From Flavobacteriaceae bacterium S0862 (GTDB lineage: Bacteria; Bacteroidota; Bacteroidia; Flavobacteriales; Flavobacteriaceae), in NCBI GenBank assembly GCA_023015825.1, contig JALKAW010000001.1:856509-920508 (forward strand): 64,000 nt of DNA. Reading direction: 5' to 3'. The notes beneath the pieces are model-generated. The model was not told where the DNA came from and made no database searches. It saw only the letters and a program-made list of their open reading frames with translations. Below, piece after piece: positions 1 through 9,021 of the stretch. Positions within the stretch are counted from its first letter, which is position 1, and every line of letters begins with the position of its first letter. A program made the translations under genes and the position numbers.

Positions 1-1
1 T

Positions 2-1168
2 GGCCCAGGAACGGTGACATTATGTACTGTAGCAGGCGTTGATTTTGGCTTTGCCTTGCTTTGGGCAATGGTTTTGTCTATTGTCGCAACCATAGTGTTG
101 CAAGAAATGTCGGCACGGTTGGGCATTATTTCTCAAAAAGGTCTTGCCGAAATTATAAGGACAGAGATTAAGAATCCATTATTTAAAGGATTATCTATTG
201 TTTTAATCTTATCTGCAATTGTTATTGGAAATGCAGCTTATGAAGCTGGAAATATTAGTGGTGGTGTTCTAGGGCTCGAAGCTGTTTTGGGTCATCACTC
301 TTTAGATATTGGATCGTTTTCTTTAAATTATTTTAGCGTTGCTATTGGTTTAGTGGCTTTTGTACTGCTGTATATAGGTAATTATAAGATTTTAGAAAAA
401 GCACTTGTGTCTTTAGTCATATTAATGAGCATTGCGTTTATTGTGACAGCCATAATAACAAAACCGAATCTAGCAGAGGCATTTAAAGGTGTCTTTATAC
501 CTAAATTCCCAGACGATAGTGTTCTAATCATTATTGGATTAATAGGAACAACGGTTGTGCCATATAATCTCTTTTTGCATGCGTCTTTAGTTAAGGAAAA
601 ATGGAAAAGTAAGACTGATTTAAAATACGCTCAAAAAGACACTATTGTTGCAGTGGTTTTAGGAGGTATAGTGTCTATGTGCATCATTATATCTGCTGCA
701 GCTATTCAATCAAGTGAAATTAATAACGCAGCAGACTTAGCGAAAGGTTTAGAGCCGCTTTTTGGAAGTTTTTCTAAATATTTTCTAGCAATAGGATTAT
801 TTGCAGCAGGTATTACAAGTGCTATCACAGCGCCATTGGCAGCAGCTTTTGTGGCCACAGGTTGTTTGGGTTGGTCTACTAACATGAGGTCTAAAAAGTT
901 TAGAGGTGTATGGATGTTTATATTGGTGGTTGGTGTATTGTCGTCGTCGTCTGGAATAAAATCAATTGAAATTATAAAATTTGCTCAAGTTGCTAATGGT
1001 ATTCTATTACCAGTAATTGCAGGGTTTCTTATTTGGATTATGAATAAACATTCGGTTTTGGGTGATTATAAAAACTCGATGAGACAAAATGTAATAAGTA
1101 TTGTTATTCTCGCAATCACTATTTTTCTGGGAGCTAAAAGCATATTAAAAGTTTTTGAATTATTATAA
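2..1168 (+). CDS. NRAMP-fold transporter of the 5-oxoprolinase operon (5' partial)
   Basis: The reading frame is open from base 2, so the start lies upstream of the window. The visible part is about 389 residues with roughly ten hydrophobic segments and ends in TAA directly before pxpA. The first residues, GPGTVTLCTVAGVDFG, align with the TM1 region of NRAMP/MntH transporters, and QEMSARLGIISQKGLAE matches the segment that follows it. The TM1 metal ligand motif DPGN reads GPGT here. The TM6 Met-Pro-His motif reads VPYNLFLH. Both metal-binding sites therefore seem lost. In Bacillus subtilis an NRAMP homologue (ycsG) sits in the ycsF-kipI-kipA (pxp) operon. By context I infer import of 5-oxoproline or a related solute rather than Mn2+/Fe2+. 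The fold assignment is firm; the substrate is inference. Confidence 0.85.
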   Translation, partial: GPGTVTLCTVAGVDFGFALLWAMVLSIVATIVLQEMSARLGIISQKGLAEIIRTEIKNPLFKGLSIVLILSAIVIGNAAYEAGNISGGVLGLEAVLGHHSLDIGSFSLNYFSVAIGLVAFVLLYIGNYKILEKALVSLVILMSIAFIVTAIITKPNLAEAFKGVFIPKFPDDSVLIIIGLIGTTVVPYNLFLHASLVKEKWKSKTDLKYAQKDTIVAVVLGGIVSMCIIISAAAIQSSEINNAADLAKGLEPLFGSFSKYFLAIGLFAAGITSAITAPLAAAFVATGCLGWSTNMRSKKFRGVWMFILVVGVLSSSSGIKSIEIIKFAQVANGILLPVIAGFLIWIMNKHSVLGDYKNSMRQNVISIVILAITIFLGAKSILKVFELL

Positions 1169-1909
1169 ATGCATAGTATTTCAATAGATATAAACGCTGA
1201 TATAGGCGAAGGCTTAGGTAACGAAGCAGATTTAATGCCGCTACTTTCTTCTTGTAACATAGCTTGTGGTGGACATGCTGGAGATTATGATACAATGAGA
1301 ATATGTGTTGAATTAGCTAAACAACATCGTGTTAAAATTGGTGCACATCCTTCGTTTCCAGATAAAGAGAACTTTGGAAGACAGATTGTGGATATGTCTT
1401 GCGCGGCTTTATATCAAACAGTTAAAAACCAGATTAAATCCTTGATGAATATTGTAAGAGAAGAACATGCAGCCTTGCACCATATAAAGCCTCATGGGGC
1501 ACTATATAATTTAGCTGCAAAAGATAGAACTACCGCTGAGGTTGTTGTTGAAGTTATGAAAAGTATTCATTTGCCTCTAAAGCTTTATGTGCCTTATGGG
1601 TCAGTAATTTCGGAAGTAGCAATTAAAGAGGGTGTTCCTATTGTCTATGAAGTATTTGCTGATAGAAATTATAATAATGACTTATCACTCGTTTCAAGAA
1701 CTAAGGAGAATGCTGTGATTCATGATGCGGATAAAATGACACTCCATGTTCAAAATATGATTTTACATAAAAAGGTAACAGCTGTAAACGGAGTAGAGGT
1801 GCCAATTAAAGCAGATACTATTTGCATTCATGGTGACAATCCAGAAGCCTTAAAATTGATAAAAAAGCTACGACAAAATTTGATAAATTTAGGTGTTATA
1901 ATTCAATAG
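1169..1909 (+). CDS. pxpA: 5-oxoprolinase subunit A (LamB/YcsF family)
   Basis: This is subunit A of the ATP-dependent prokaryotic 5-oxoprolinase, which opens 5-oxo-L-proline (pyroglutamate) to L-glutamate together with PxpB and PxpC. The 246 residues are full length for the family. Family signatures are DINADIGEG near residue 6, CNIACGGHAGD near residue 29 and GAHPSFPD near residue 57. The ATG follows the transporter stop codon with no gap, which indicates an operon. The stop lies 4 bases before the proposed TTG start of pxpB. The assignment rests on family signatures and on the intact A-B-C order. Confidence 0.95.
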   Translation: MHSISIDINADIGEGLGNEADLMPLLSSCNIACGGHAGDYDTMRICVELAKQHRVKIGAHPSFPDKENFGRQIVDMSCAALYQTVKNQIKSLMNIVREEHAALHHIKPHGALYNLAAKDRTTAEVVVEVMKSIHLPLKLYVPYGSVISEVAIKEGVPIVYEVFADRNYNNDLSLVSRTKENAVIHDADKMTLHVQNMILHKKVTAVNGVEVPIKADTICIHGDNPEALKLIKKLRQNLINLGVIIQ

Positions 1910-1913
1910 TAAT

Positions 1914-2648
1914 TTGAATGAATTTGAACTAAAATATAAGCCATTTGGAGAGCGATCAATTTTAATTGAATGGCCTAAAATAATATCAGAAAAAGTTCTC
2001 GAAAGCGTACTTTTGTGTAAGGATAAACTTGAAAATTATAAATTTAAAGAAAGAGTTTATATAAAATCTGCATACAACTCGATATTAATAACTTATGATG
2101 TCACTATAAATAATTTCTATGGTAAAGTTTTAACACTAAAAGATATACTTTATACTAATTTTGCGACTAAAAAAAGTAGTTATAAATTTTGGAAAATTCC
2201 AGTATGTTATGATTTTGATTTTGGAATAGATTTAGAAGAGGTTTCTAAAAATAATGGTATTGAAATTCCTGAGATTATTCGACTTCATTCTAGCACTATT
2301 TATCGCATTTATTTTTTAGGATTTTTGCCTGGATTTTTATATTTGGGTGGTCTAGATAACCGACTTCATTTCTCAAGAAAGAATACACCTAGATTAAAAG
2401 TTAAAAAAGGCTCGGTTGCTATTGGAGGCTCTCAAACAGGAATTTATCCAACTGAAAGCCCTGGTGGCTGGAATATTATAGGTAAAACACCCATCGATTT
2501 TTTTTATGTATACGATGAAAACCCTTGTTTTGCTCAAGCTGGAGATAAAATCCAGTTTATTTCTGTTACAAAAATGGAATACGAACAAATAGCTAAAAGT
2601 ATAGAATCTAAAACGTATGTAATGGAAAGCGAGGTATTTGATGGTTAG
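1914..2648 (+). CDS. pxpB: 5-oxoprolinase subunit B (KipI/AHS1 family), TTG start
   Basis: PxpB/KipI-type subunit of 5-oxoprolinase. Conserved parts are the N-terminal YKPFGERSILIEW, the segment GFLPGFLYLGGL near residue 136, and the glycine-rich GGSQTGIYPTESPGGWNIIG near residue 170. No in-frame ATG or GTG exists before the conserved N-terminus. An in-frame TAA at 1899-1901 closes the frame upstream, so TTG at 1914 is the only reasonable start. That start suggests translational coupling to pxpA, whose stop is 4 bases away. The last 8 bases overlap pxpC. In B. subtilis the homologue KipI was also described as a kinase inhibitor; the operon context here favours the metabolic role. Confidence 0.93.
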   Translation: MNEFELKYKPFGERSILIEWPKIISEKVLESVLLCKDKLENYKFKERVYIKSAYNSILITYDVTINNFYGKVLTLKDILYTNFATKKSSYKFWKIPVCYDFDFGIDLEEVSKNNGIEIPEIIRLHSSTIYRIYFLGFLPGFLYLGGLDNRLHFSRKNTPRLKVKKGSVAIGGSQTGIYPTESPGGWNIIGKTPIDFFYVYDENPCFAQAGDKIQFISVTKMEYEQIAKSIESKTYVMESEVFDG

Positions 2649-3486
2649 GGTTTTACATCCTGGATTTTACACGAGCATTCAAGATTTGGGCAGAAAAGAC
2701 TACCAACACCTTGGAGTGCCAATTTCTGGTGCGATGGATTTGGAGGCCGCTAAATTAGCAAATGCTATTCTTGATAACAATGAACATTGCGCAGTTCTTG
2801 AAATGACAATGGTAGGGCCAAAGCTGGAATTTACTTGTAATTCTACTGTTTCTGTTACAGGAGCAAATTTATCTCCAACCCTTAATGGCGTTAGGATAAA
2901 TAATTATTTAGCAATCAATGTAAATAAAGGGGATGTTATAGAATTTGGTAGTTTAACTAAGGGGCTCCGTTCGTATCTAGCTGTTTCAAGTGGGTTTCAA
3001 ACAGCTTTAGTTCTTAATAGCAGAAGTATGTATAAAGGTATTACTCAAACTACTCTATTGCAAAAGGGAGATATGCTTACAATTGAACCAGAAAGCTTCA
3101 TAAGTAATAAAAATGCAACCATCAGACCTAATACGGATTACATGGAGAATCATAAGATTCAAGTATATAAAGGCCCAGAATTTTATAAATTAAATGAGAT
3201 TCAAATCAGTAGTTTGTTTGATAAAGATTTTACTATCGCAAAAGAGAACAACCGAATGGCATATCAATTAAATGAATTGATTGAGAATAATTTAAAAGAC
3301 ATTATTACATCGTTGGTTTTACCAGGAACGGTTCAGTTAACACCATCTGGAAAGTTAATAGTTTTAATGCGAGATTGTCAAACAACAGGAGGCTATCCAA
3401 GAGTGTTGCAACTCTCAGAAATTTCGATTAATAACTTAGCTCAAAAATTTGTTGGAAATAAAATAAAATTCAGGTTAATGAGTTAA
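2641..3486 (+). CDS. pxpC: 5-oxoprolinase subunit C (KipA/AHS2 family)
   Basis: Biotin-dependent-carboxylase-like (AHS2) subunit that completes the PxpABC 5-oxoprolinase. The N-terminus VLHPGFYTSIQDLGR followed by GVPISGAMD is the family hallmark, and the C-terminal MRDCQTTGGYPRVLQL is also typical. The ATG at 2641 is preferred over the TTG at 2638 because it directly precedes the conserved VRVLHPG. It overlaps the pxpB stop by 8 bases. At 281 residues it is near the usual length. It is the last gene of the operon; an AT-only dyad (3492-3503) followed by T-runs lies just after the stop and may be a weak terminator. Confidence 0.94.
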   Translation: MVRVLHPGFYTSIQDLGRKDYQHLGVPISGAMDLEAAKLANAILDNNEHCAVLEMTMVGPKLEFTCNSTVSVTGANLSPTLNGVRINNYLAINVNKGDVIEFGSLTKGLRSYLAVSSGFQTALVLNSRSMYKGITQTTLLQKGDMLTIEPESFISNKNATIRPNTDYMENHKIQVYKGPEFYKLNEIQISSLFDKDFTIAKENNRMAYQLNELIENNLKDIITSLVLPGTVQLTPSGKLIVLMRDCQTTGGYPRVLQLSEISINNLAQKFVGNKIKFRLMS

Positions 3487-3621
3487 AAGACACTTTTAAA
3501 AGTAAGGTTTTTCTTCTTTTTATGATATGTTTTCAATAACTTAGACCAATAAAAGTTTGTTCAAAAGGAATTGATTATTAACGTCAATTGACTATTAACT
3601 AACATTAAAAATTATTTGATT

Positions 3622-4011
3622 ATGGCAAAAATTAAGGGATTAATTTCACCTAAAGAAGCAAAACAACTTAATGATGCATTTACTAAACGATGCGAATTAA
3701 TTAGTAAAGAGATAACTAAACGACCAGATAATAGATCGTCATGGTATTCTATTAAAGAACTAAAGGCGTACCTAAAACATGCAAAAAGGCAAGCAAAGGA
3801 AAATGGCTATAAACTAAATGGTGTTCGTATTTATTGTGGTGCTTACCCAGAAACAAATGAAGGTGTTGGTTATTCGACTTCTTTTATTGTGCCAACAGCT
3901 AGAATCATAGACGGAAAAGATGGAGGCGGAGGTAATGGTGATATCCCTGATGGTGATGGATTGAATGGTGGTCAAGTGGGTTGGCCTCCAGGTGCAGGTT
4001 ATCCACAATAA
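3622..4011 (+). CDS. small protein with Gly/Pro-rich tail, first gene of a kinase trio
   Basis: I do not recognise a named family. The 129 residues start at ATG 3622, which is preferred over an upstream TTG at 3616. An N-terminal basic helical part, rich in Lys and Glu, runs to about residue 75. Next comes a compact segment with RIYCGAYPE and YSTSFIVPT, and then a flexible tail rich in Gly, Asp and Pro from about residue 100. There is no signal peptide or membrane segment. It stands 14 bases before a polytopic membrane protein, which overlaps a histidine kinase gene, so a shared transcript and a signalling role are inferred. Confidence 0.7.
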   Translation: MAKIKGLISPKEAKQLNDAFTKRCELISKEITKRPDNRSSWYSIKELKAYLKHAKRQAKENGYKLNGVRIYCGAYPETNEGVGYSTSFIVPTARIIDGKDGGGGNGDIPDGDGLNGGQVGWPPGAGYPQ

Positions 4012-4025
4012 TGTTATAGCTATAG

Positions 4026-4739
4026 ATGGATTTTTTTTTAAATAATTATGCTTTTATAATTCATTTTGTTGAAGTTCTTGCTGCTGTTACTGGGATTTTT
4101 TGTCTTAAAAAATTTAAAAACACTCCAGTAGTCTATTTTATTTATTTCCTAATTTATGTGGCAATTTTAGAATTGATTGGAGCATATCCAACTTATGTTG
4201 AAAAATATGAGGTATTATCACACCTAAAAGAGCAATTAAAGGGAACGAAATTTGAAACAAATCACTGGTGGTTTAATGTTTTGTGGACTATTGTGAGTGC
4301 TGTATTCTATTCATTCTATTTTCGTAATTTTCTTGAATCCCATAATTCAAAAAGAATATTAAAAGTAATAACTTTAACCTTTGTAATAAGTTCTATTGTA
4401 TATATTATTTTTAATTGGAATGCATTTTTTGCATCATCCTTTTACTTTGTCAATATTTTTAGTGCTTCAGTTGTTCTACTAAGTGTTGTATTGTATTTTG
4501 TTGAAGTATTAAAAAGCCAGAAAATATTAACTTTTTATAAGTCTATAAATTTTTACATAGCTTCAGTATTATTAGTGTTCTTTTTAATTAGGACACCATT
4601 GATTTTTTATGATGTTTATTTTTCACGTCGAGATATGGATTATGTAAAATTGAATGCAACAATAAATATATTATGCATTACTTTTATGTATATAACTTAT
4701 GCATTAGCTTTAATATGGTGCAAGCCTCGGAACATTTAG
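4026..4739 (+). CDS. polytopic membrane protein coupled to a histidine kinase
   Basis: The 237 residues contain about six or seven hydrophobic segments and almost no soluble domain. I do not recognise a named family. Short loops carry Trp-rich and Tyr-rich residues, for example TNHWWFNVLW near residue 78. The gene follows the preceding small protein by 14 bases, and its 3' end overlaps the histidine kinase start by 25 bases, which implies translational coupling. A plausible role is the membrane sensory partner of the kinase, which itself has only one membrane segment. This role is inferred from gene order. Confidence 0.75.
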   Translation: MDFFLNNYAFIIHFVEVLAAVTGIFCLKKFKNTPVVYFIYFLIYVAILELIGAYPTYVEKYEVLSHLKEQLKGTKFETNHWWFNVLWTIVSAVFYSFYFRNFLESHNSKRILKVITLTFVISSIVYIIFNWNAFFASSFYFVNIFSASVVLLSVVLYFVEVLKSQKILTFYKSINFYIASVLLVFFLIRTPLIFYDVYFSRRDMDYVKLNATINILCITFMYITYALALIWCKPRNI

Positions 4740-5530
4740 TAAGTACAAGCGCCGAAAGGTCTCTTTTGATTTATATGATTGTTGTTTTGGTAATTGTAAC
4801 AGGATTGGTTATTCTTTTTTTTATGGTATTTCAAAAAAGGAAAAATCAAATGCTCCTTGATAAGATTAAACGTGAACGTGAGTTTGAAGAAGAATTAGTA
4901 AAAACGCAGACAGAAATACAAGAACAAACACTTAAAAATGTTGGACAAGAACTGCATGATAATGTTGGTCAATTATTATCTGTAGCTAATATGCAATTAA
5001 GTTTGGTGGCTTCTTTGGTAAAAGATTCGGTAAAGACTAAAGTTGACGATTCAAAGGAGGTTATTCGTGAAGCAATTAAAGAAGTCCGAGGTTTGTCTAA
5101 AGTGCTTAATAATGAAGTAATATTAAACTTTGGTTTAAAAGAATCTATTCAAAATGAAATAGATAGATTGAATAAATTAAAAAGTATTAGTTCTAAACTC
5201 ACTATTGTAGGAGAAGTAAAAGAGCTGCATAATAAAGATGCGATTATTCTCTTTAGAATATTTCAGGAATTTTTATCAAACACAATTAAATATGCAGAAG
5301 CACAAAACTTTGATGTTAATATAAGATATTTCGAAGATTGTTTAATTATCACTGCAAAGGACGATGGTAAAGGCTTTGATATAGAAACAGTAAAAAAGGG
5401 TTCTGGTTTAATCAATATAAAAAATAGGTCTAGATTGATTAATACTAAATTCAAACTGATTTCTAAGAAAAACGAAGGTGCAAGCCTAGAATTGACCTAT
5501 CCTTTTAATAGAATTAACCAAACCACTTAA
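4715..5530 (+). CDS. HisKA_3-type sensor histidine kinase
   Basis: NarL/LuxR-type sensor kinase of 271 residues. One transmembrane helix lies near residues 13-37, followed by a charged coiled coil and a HisKA_3 phosphoacceptor box with ELHDNVGQ (His near residue 84). The HATPase domain shows the N box EFLSNTIKYA, DDGKGFD and a GSGLINIKNR segment. The start at 4715 places the TM helix close to the N-terminus; a frame-open ATG at 4673 would add 14 residues inside the upstream gene. No response regulator lies next to it, so its partner is elsewhere. Its last 17 bases overlap the convergent aldehyde dehydrogenase gene. Confidence 0.9.
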   Translation: MVQASEHLVSTSAERSLLIYMIVVLVIVTGLVILFFMVFQKRKNQMLLDKIKREREFEEELVKTQTEIQEQTLKNVGQELHDNVGQLLSVANMQLSLVASLVKDSVKTKVDDSKEVIREAIKEVRGLSKVLNNEVILNFGLKESIQNEIDRLNKLKSISSKLTIVGEVKELHNKDAIILFRIFQEFLSNTIKYAEAQNFDVNIRYFEDCLIITAKDDGKGFDIETVKKGSGLINIKNRSRLINTKFKLISKKNEGASLELTYPFNRINQTT

Positions 5531-6890
5531 ACATTTTTTTTATGAGTCCTAACTTTCCTTTATAAGGCGCATATCTAATATAAGGATCAAACCATGTACC
5601 TCGTTTGGAAATAGATTTTTGATGAGAAAACGTGTCAAAACCGTGTTTCCCATGATAAGCACCAATGCCACTGGCTCCAACACCTCCAAAAGGTAGTCTG
5701 TGATTACCAAAATGTATTAAAGGGTCATTAATGGCACCTCCTCCAAAACTGTAAGTATTAATAATTTGTTTGACAAATTGTTTGTTTTTCGAAAACACAT
5801 AAAACGACAATGGTTTGTCGTAATGACTTATAATATTATCAATGTCTGAACTATCGTTATAAGTTAAAATAGGAAGTATAGGTCCAAAAATTTCGTCTTG
5901 CATCAACTTACTTTGTAAAGTAGGATTATCAACTAGTGTGGGAGATATGTAGCATTCTTCAACATTGTAGTCGCCACCATAAACAATGTCTACGTCTTCC
6001 AACATAGCTTTTAAACGGTTGGTGTTTCGTTTATTTATAATTCTTGGAAAATCTATTGATGCCTTTGGGTTTTCTCCATAAGAACTAATGATTTCTCTTT
6101 TTAAAGATTGTATTAGTTTTTCCTTTATTAAGGAATGAGCAATAATATAATCGGGAGAAATACATGTTTGCCCACCATTAAAAAATTTACCCCAAACTAT
6201 ACGTTTTGCAGCAAGATTTAGTTCTATTGTTTCATCAACAATACAAGGTGATTTTCCACCTAACTCTAGGGTTACTGGTGTTAAATGCTTTGCGGCAGCT
6301 TTGGCTACAATTTTTCCAACAGGAACACTTCCAGTAAAAAAGATATAATCCCATTTTTGTTCTAACAATTCGGTTGCCACAGAGACACCTCCTTGAATAG
6401 AAGCTACATAGTTTTCTTTAAATATTTTTTTAATGATATCTGTAACTAATTGCGATGTATGTGTAGTTAGTTCACTAGGTTTTACAACAACAGTATTACC
6501 AGCAGCAACAGCCATTATTAAAGGCTCTATGGCTAGTAAAAATGGATAATTCCAAGGAGCAATTACTAGCACAGTTCCATAAGGCTCTTTATAAATGTAA
6601 TCTGTAGCTGGAAATGTGAGCATTGATGGTCTTACTCGCTTGGTTTTTGACCAAGATTTTAAATTTTTAAGGACGAGATTAATTTCGGAAATTACAATTC
6701 CATATTCGCTGATAAAAGACTCAAAAATTGATTTATTGTAATCTTTTTTTAAGGCATCATAAATATCATGTTCTCTAGAAACTATTTCTTGCTTTAACTT
6801 TTTAAGAATTTTAATTCTAAACGAAACATCTTTAGTTTGTTGAGTTTTAAAGTACGCTCTCTGTTGTTGAAGTATATTAGGGATATTCAA
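5514..6890 (-). CDS. NAD(P)-dependent aldehyde dehydrogenase (ALDH3-like)
   Basis: This enzyme oxidises aldehydes to acids with NAD(P)+. The 458 residues are typical of the shorter ALDH3 branch (fatty or aromatic aldehyde dehydrogenases). Visible motifs are APWNYPF at residues 111-117, TGSVPVGK for the cofactor loop near 186, LELGGKSP with catalytic Glu209, and GGQTCISPDY with catalytic Cys243. It lies 27 bases downstream of the rluA-family gene on the same strand. Its 3' end overlaps the convergent histidine kinase by 17 bases. Family assignment is secure; the natural substrate cannot be told. Confidence 0.93.
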   Translation of the reverse strand: MNIPNILQQQRAYFKTQQTKDVSFRIKILKKLKQEIVSREHDIYDALKKDYNKSIFESFISEYGIVISEINLVLKNLKSWSKTKRVRPSMLTFPATDYIYKEPYGTVLVIAPWNYPFLLAIEPLIMAVAAGNTVVVKPSELTTHTSQLVTDIIKKIFKENYVASIQGGVSVATELLEQKWDYIFFTGSVPVGKIVAKAAAKHLTPVTLELGGKSPCIVDETIELNLAAKRIVWGKFFNGGQTCISPDYIIAHSLIKEKLIQSLKREIISSYGENPKASIDFPRIINKRNTNRLKAMLEDVDIVYGGDYNVEECYISPTLVDNPTLQSKLMQDEIFGPILPILTYNDSSDIDNIISHYDKPLSFYVFSKNKQFVKQIINTYSFGGGAINDPLIHFGNHRLPFGGVGASGIGAYHGKHGFDTFSHQKSISKRGTWFDPYIRYAPYKGKLGLIKKMFKWFG

Positions 6891-6917
6891 GATTCTTTTT
6901 TTTGCAAAGATACTAAT

Positions 6918-7616
6918 TTAGTTATTACAAGCATCCCAAATTGGGTCATTAGCAGTAGGAGCTATAACAGAAATTTGTTCTTTACTAACTGGATGAATAA
7001 ATTCTATTTTTCTAGAATGCAAATGGATGCTAGCATCTTTATTGCTGCGATCAAAACCATATTTTAAGTCACCTTTTATTGGTGAACCTATACTTGCCAA
7101 TTGACAACGTATTTGATGATGCCTTCCAGTCTCTAAGTTAACTTCCAATAAATGATAATTGTTTAATTGTTTTATTATGTCATAATGAAGGATAGCTTTT
7201 TTGCTATCTTTTATTTCATAATTGTAAGCAGTTGATTTGTTGTTTTTTGGATTCTTTTTTAACCAGTTAACTAGGGTGGCTTTTTCTTTCTTTGGTCGTT
7301 CTTTCACAACAGCCCAATAGGTTTTGTTAACTTTTTTATCAGAAAATAATTTATTTAATCTAGGCAATACTTTTGATGTCTTTGCAAATACAACTATTCC
7401 AGTCGTTGGTCTGTCTAAACGATGTGTAACACCTAAATAGACATTTCCAGGTTTATTATACTTGTATTTAAGGAACTCTTTAACAACCTCGCTTAAGGGC
7501 TTATCTCCAGTTTTATCTCCCTGAACAATATCCCCAGCACGTTTATTAACAATGATGATGTGGTTGTCTTCGTAAAGAACTTTTAAATTTGATTTGTTGG
7601 ATAATGTCTTAGACAT
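6918..7616 (-). CDS. RluA-family pseudouridine synthase
   Basis: Converts uridine to pseudouridine in rRNA or tRNA. The catalytic motif GVTHRLDRPTTG places the nucleophilic Asp at residue 68. Further family features are LYEDNHIIIVNKRAG near the N-terminus and GRHHQIRCQLASIG in the C-terminal half. At 232 residues there is no S4 RNA-binding domain, so it belongs to the short RluA-type branch. The gene starts 8 bases after the panB stop on the same strand, so cotranscription with panB and the aldehyde dehydrogenase is likely. The target site on RNA cannot be deduced. Confidence 0.93.
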   Translation of the reverse strand: MSKTLSNKSNLKVLYEDNHIIIVNKRAGDIVQGDKTGDKPLSEVVKEFLKYKYNKPGNVYLGVTHRLDRPTTGIVVFAKTSKVLPRLNKLFSDKKVNKTYWAVVKERPKKEKATLVNWLKKNPKNNKSTAYNYEIKDSKKAILHYDIIKQLNNYHLLEVNLETGRHHQIRCQLASIGSPIKGDLKYGFDRSNKDASIHLHSRKIEFIHPVSKEQISVIAPTANDPIWDACNN

Positions 7617-7624
7617 TGTGTTTG

Positions 7625-8443
7625 CTAGTATTGTTCAGAATCTGATGGAAAATCAACTTTCTTAACGTCAGTTACATACTGAGAAATAGCATTGGTCATG
7701 TCTTCATATAGATTCATATAACGTCTTAAAAAACGCGGGTTGAATTCATGCGTCATTCCAATCATATCATGAAGCACTAGAACTTGACCATCAACTCCGT
7801 TTCCTGCACCAATACCAATAATTGGAATACTAACGCTTTCTGCAACTTCTTTTGCTAGTTTTGCAGGGATTTTTTCTAATACAATAGCAAAACACCCAAT
7901 GCGTTCTAACATTTTTGCGTCTTCCACTAACTGCAATGCTTCCTCTTCTTCTTTGGCACGTACTGTATAAGTTCCAAATTTATAAATGGATTGTGGCGTT
8001 AATCCTAAATGACCCATCACAGGTATTCCAGCATTTAAAATACGCTTTATAGATTCCTTGATTTCTTTTCCACCTTCAAGTTTTACAGCATGTCCACCGC
8101 TTTCTTTCATGATTCTAATAGCAGAACGAAGTGCTTCTTTTGGGTCACTTTGATAGCTCCCAAAAGGAAGATCCACAACAACCAAAGCACGCTCAATAGC
8201 ACGAATAACTGAAGAAGCATGGTAAATCATTTGATCTAACGTAATTGGTAATGTTGTTTCATGTCCAGCCATAACGTTACTTGCAGAATCACCTACTAGG
8301 ACCACATCAACTCCAGCACCATCAACAATTTTTGCCATGGTATAATCATAAGCTGTAAGCATAGATATTTTTTCACCATTACTTTTCATGTCAACTAATG
8401 ACTTTGTAGTAACTCTTTTATATTCTTTTTTTGCTGTTGACAT
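7625..8443 (-). CDS. panB: 3-methyl-2-oxobutanoate hydroxymethyltransferase
   Basis: Ketopantoate hydroxymethyltransferase, first step of pantothenate and CoA synthesis; it uses methylenetetrahydrofolate and 2-oxoisovalerate. At 272 residues it is full length. Motifs include [14 protein letters not shown], the metal-site [11 protein letters not shown] near residue 50, KLEGGKEI, and the conserved [11 protein letters not shown] and [14 protein letters not shown]. It heads a three-gene minus-strand unit with rluA and the aldehyde dehydrogenase. The gene upstream is divergent, with about 110 bases between the two start codons. Confidence 0.97.
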   Translation of the reverse strand: MSTAKKEYKRVTTKSLVDMKSNGEKISMLTAYDYTMAKIVDGAGVDVVLVGDSASNVMAGHETTLPITLDQMIYHASSVIRAIERALVVVDLPFGSYQSDPKEALRSAIRIMKESGGHAVKLEGGKEIKESIKRILNAGIPVMGHLGLTPQSIYKFGTYTVRAKEEEEALQLVEDAKMLERIGCFAIVLEKIPAKLAKEVAESVSIPIIGIGAGNGVDGQVLVLHDMIGMTHEFNPRFLRRYMNLYEDMTNAISQYVTDVKKVDFPSDSEQY

Positions 8444-8553
8444 AGTTGTATAAATTATAAGCGTAAAAATAGTAAATTAACAGAAAGCTATTTATACTGT
8501 TGTGTTTTTCTTTATTTCTTTTTGTACTTTTAATCACCATTAAAATAAATAAT

Positions 8554-9021
8554 ATGTTACGAATTTTACTTTTATGTGTGTGCTTATCTACTACAGCTAT
8601 GTATGCACAAAACGATGAAACGGCTAAAGTTAAAGCAGCAATAGATACTTTTTTTGAAGGTTTTCATAAAGGAGATACTCTAATGATGAAAACTGTTATG
8701 TATGGTAAATTTATTACACAAACGGCTTTTAAAGATAAAGATGGAAATGATGTATTACGAAGCAGTGAATCTACCGATTTAGTAAACGCTATTGCAAATA
8801 GGCCAGACACCGAGAAATGGGACGAACGTCTATTAGATTACCATATTAAAATTGATAATAATATGGCGAATGCTTGGACACCTTACGAGTTTTGGCGAAA
8901 CGGTGAATTTAGCCATTGTGGTGTTAATTCTTTTCAGTTATTTAATGATAAAGGACAATGGAAGATTATTTATTTAATCGATACTAGGCAGCGTACAGGT
9001 TGCAATGAAGGAAAAAATTAA
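8554..9021 (+). CDS. secreted SnoaL/NTF2-like protein
   Basis: A cleavable signal peptide (MLRILLLCVCLSTTAMYAQ) is followed by an NTF2-like/SnoaL domain: VKAAIDTFFEGFHKGD near residue 27, a central WTPYEFW segment, and GVNSFQLFNDKGQWKIIYLID near the C-terminus. ATG 8554 is chosen because the signal peptide starts there; the frame is open upstream but without a sensible start. It is 155 residues, the usual size for a single-domain family member. The function is unknown; proteins like this are often annotated as nuclear transport factor 2 family. Its stop overlaps the end of the convergent serine dehydratase by 4 bases. Confidence 0.85.
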   Translation: MLRILLLCVCLSTTAMYAQNDETAKVKAAIDTFFEGFHKGDTLMMKTVMYGKFITQTAFKDKDGNDVLRSSESTDLVNAIANRPDTEKWDERLLDYHIKIDNNMANAWTPYEFWRNGEFSHCGVNSFQLFNDKGQWKIIYLIDTRQRTGCNEGKN

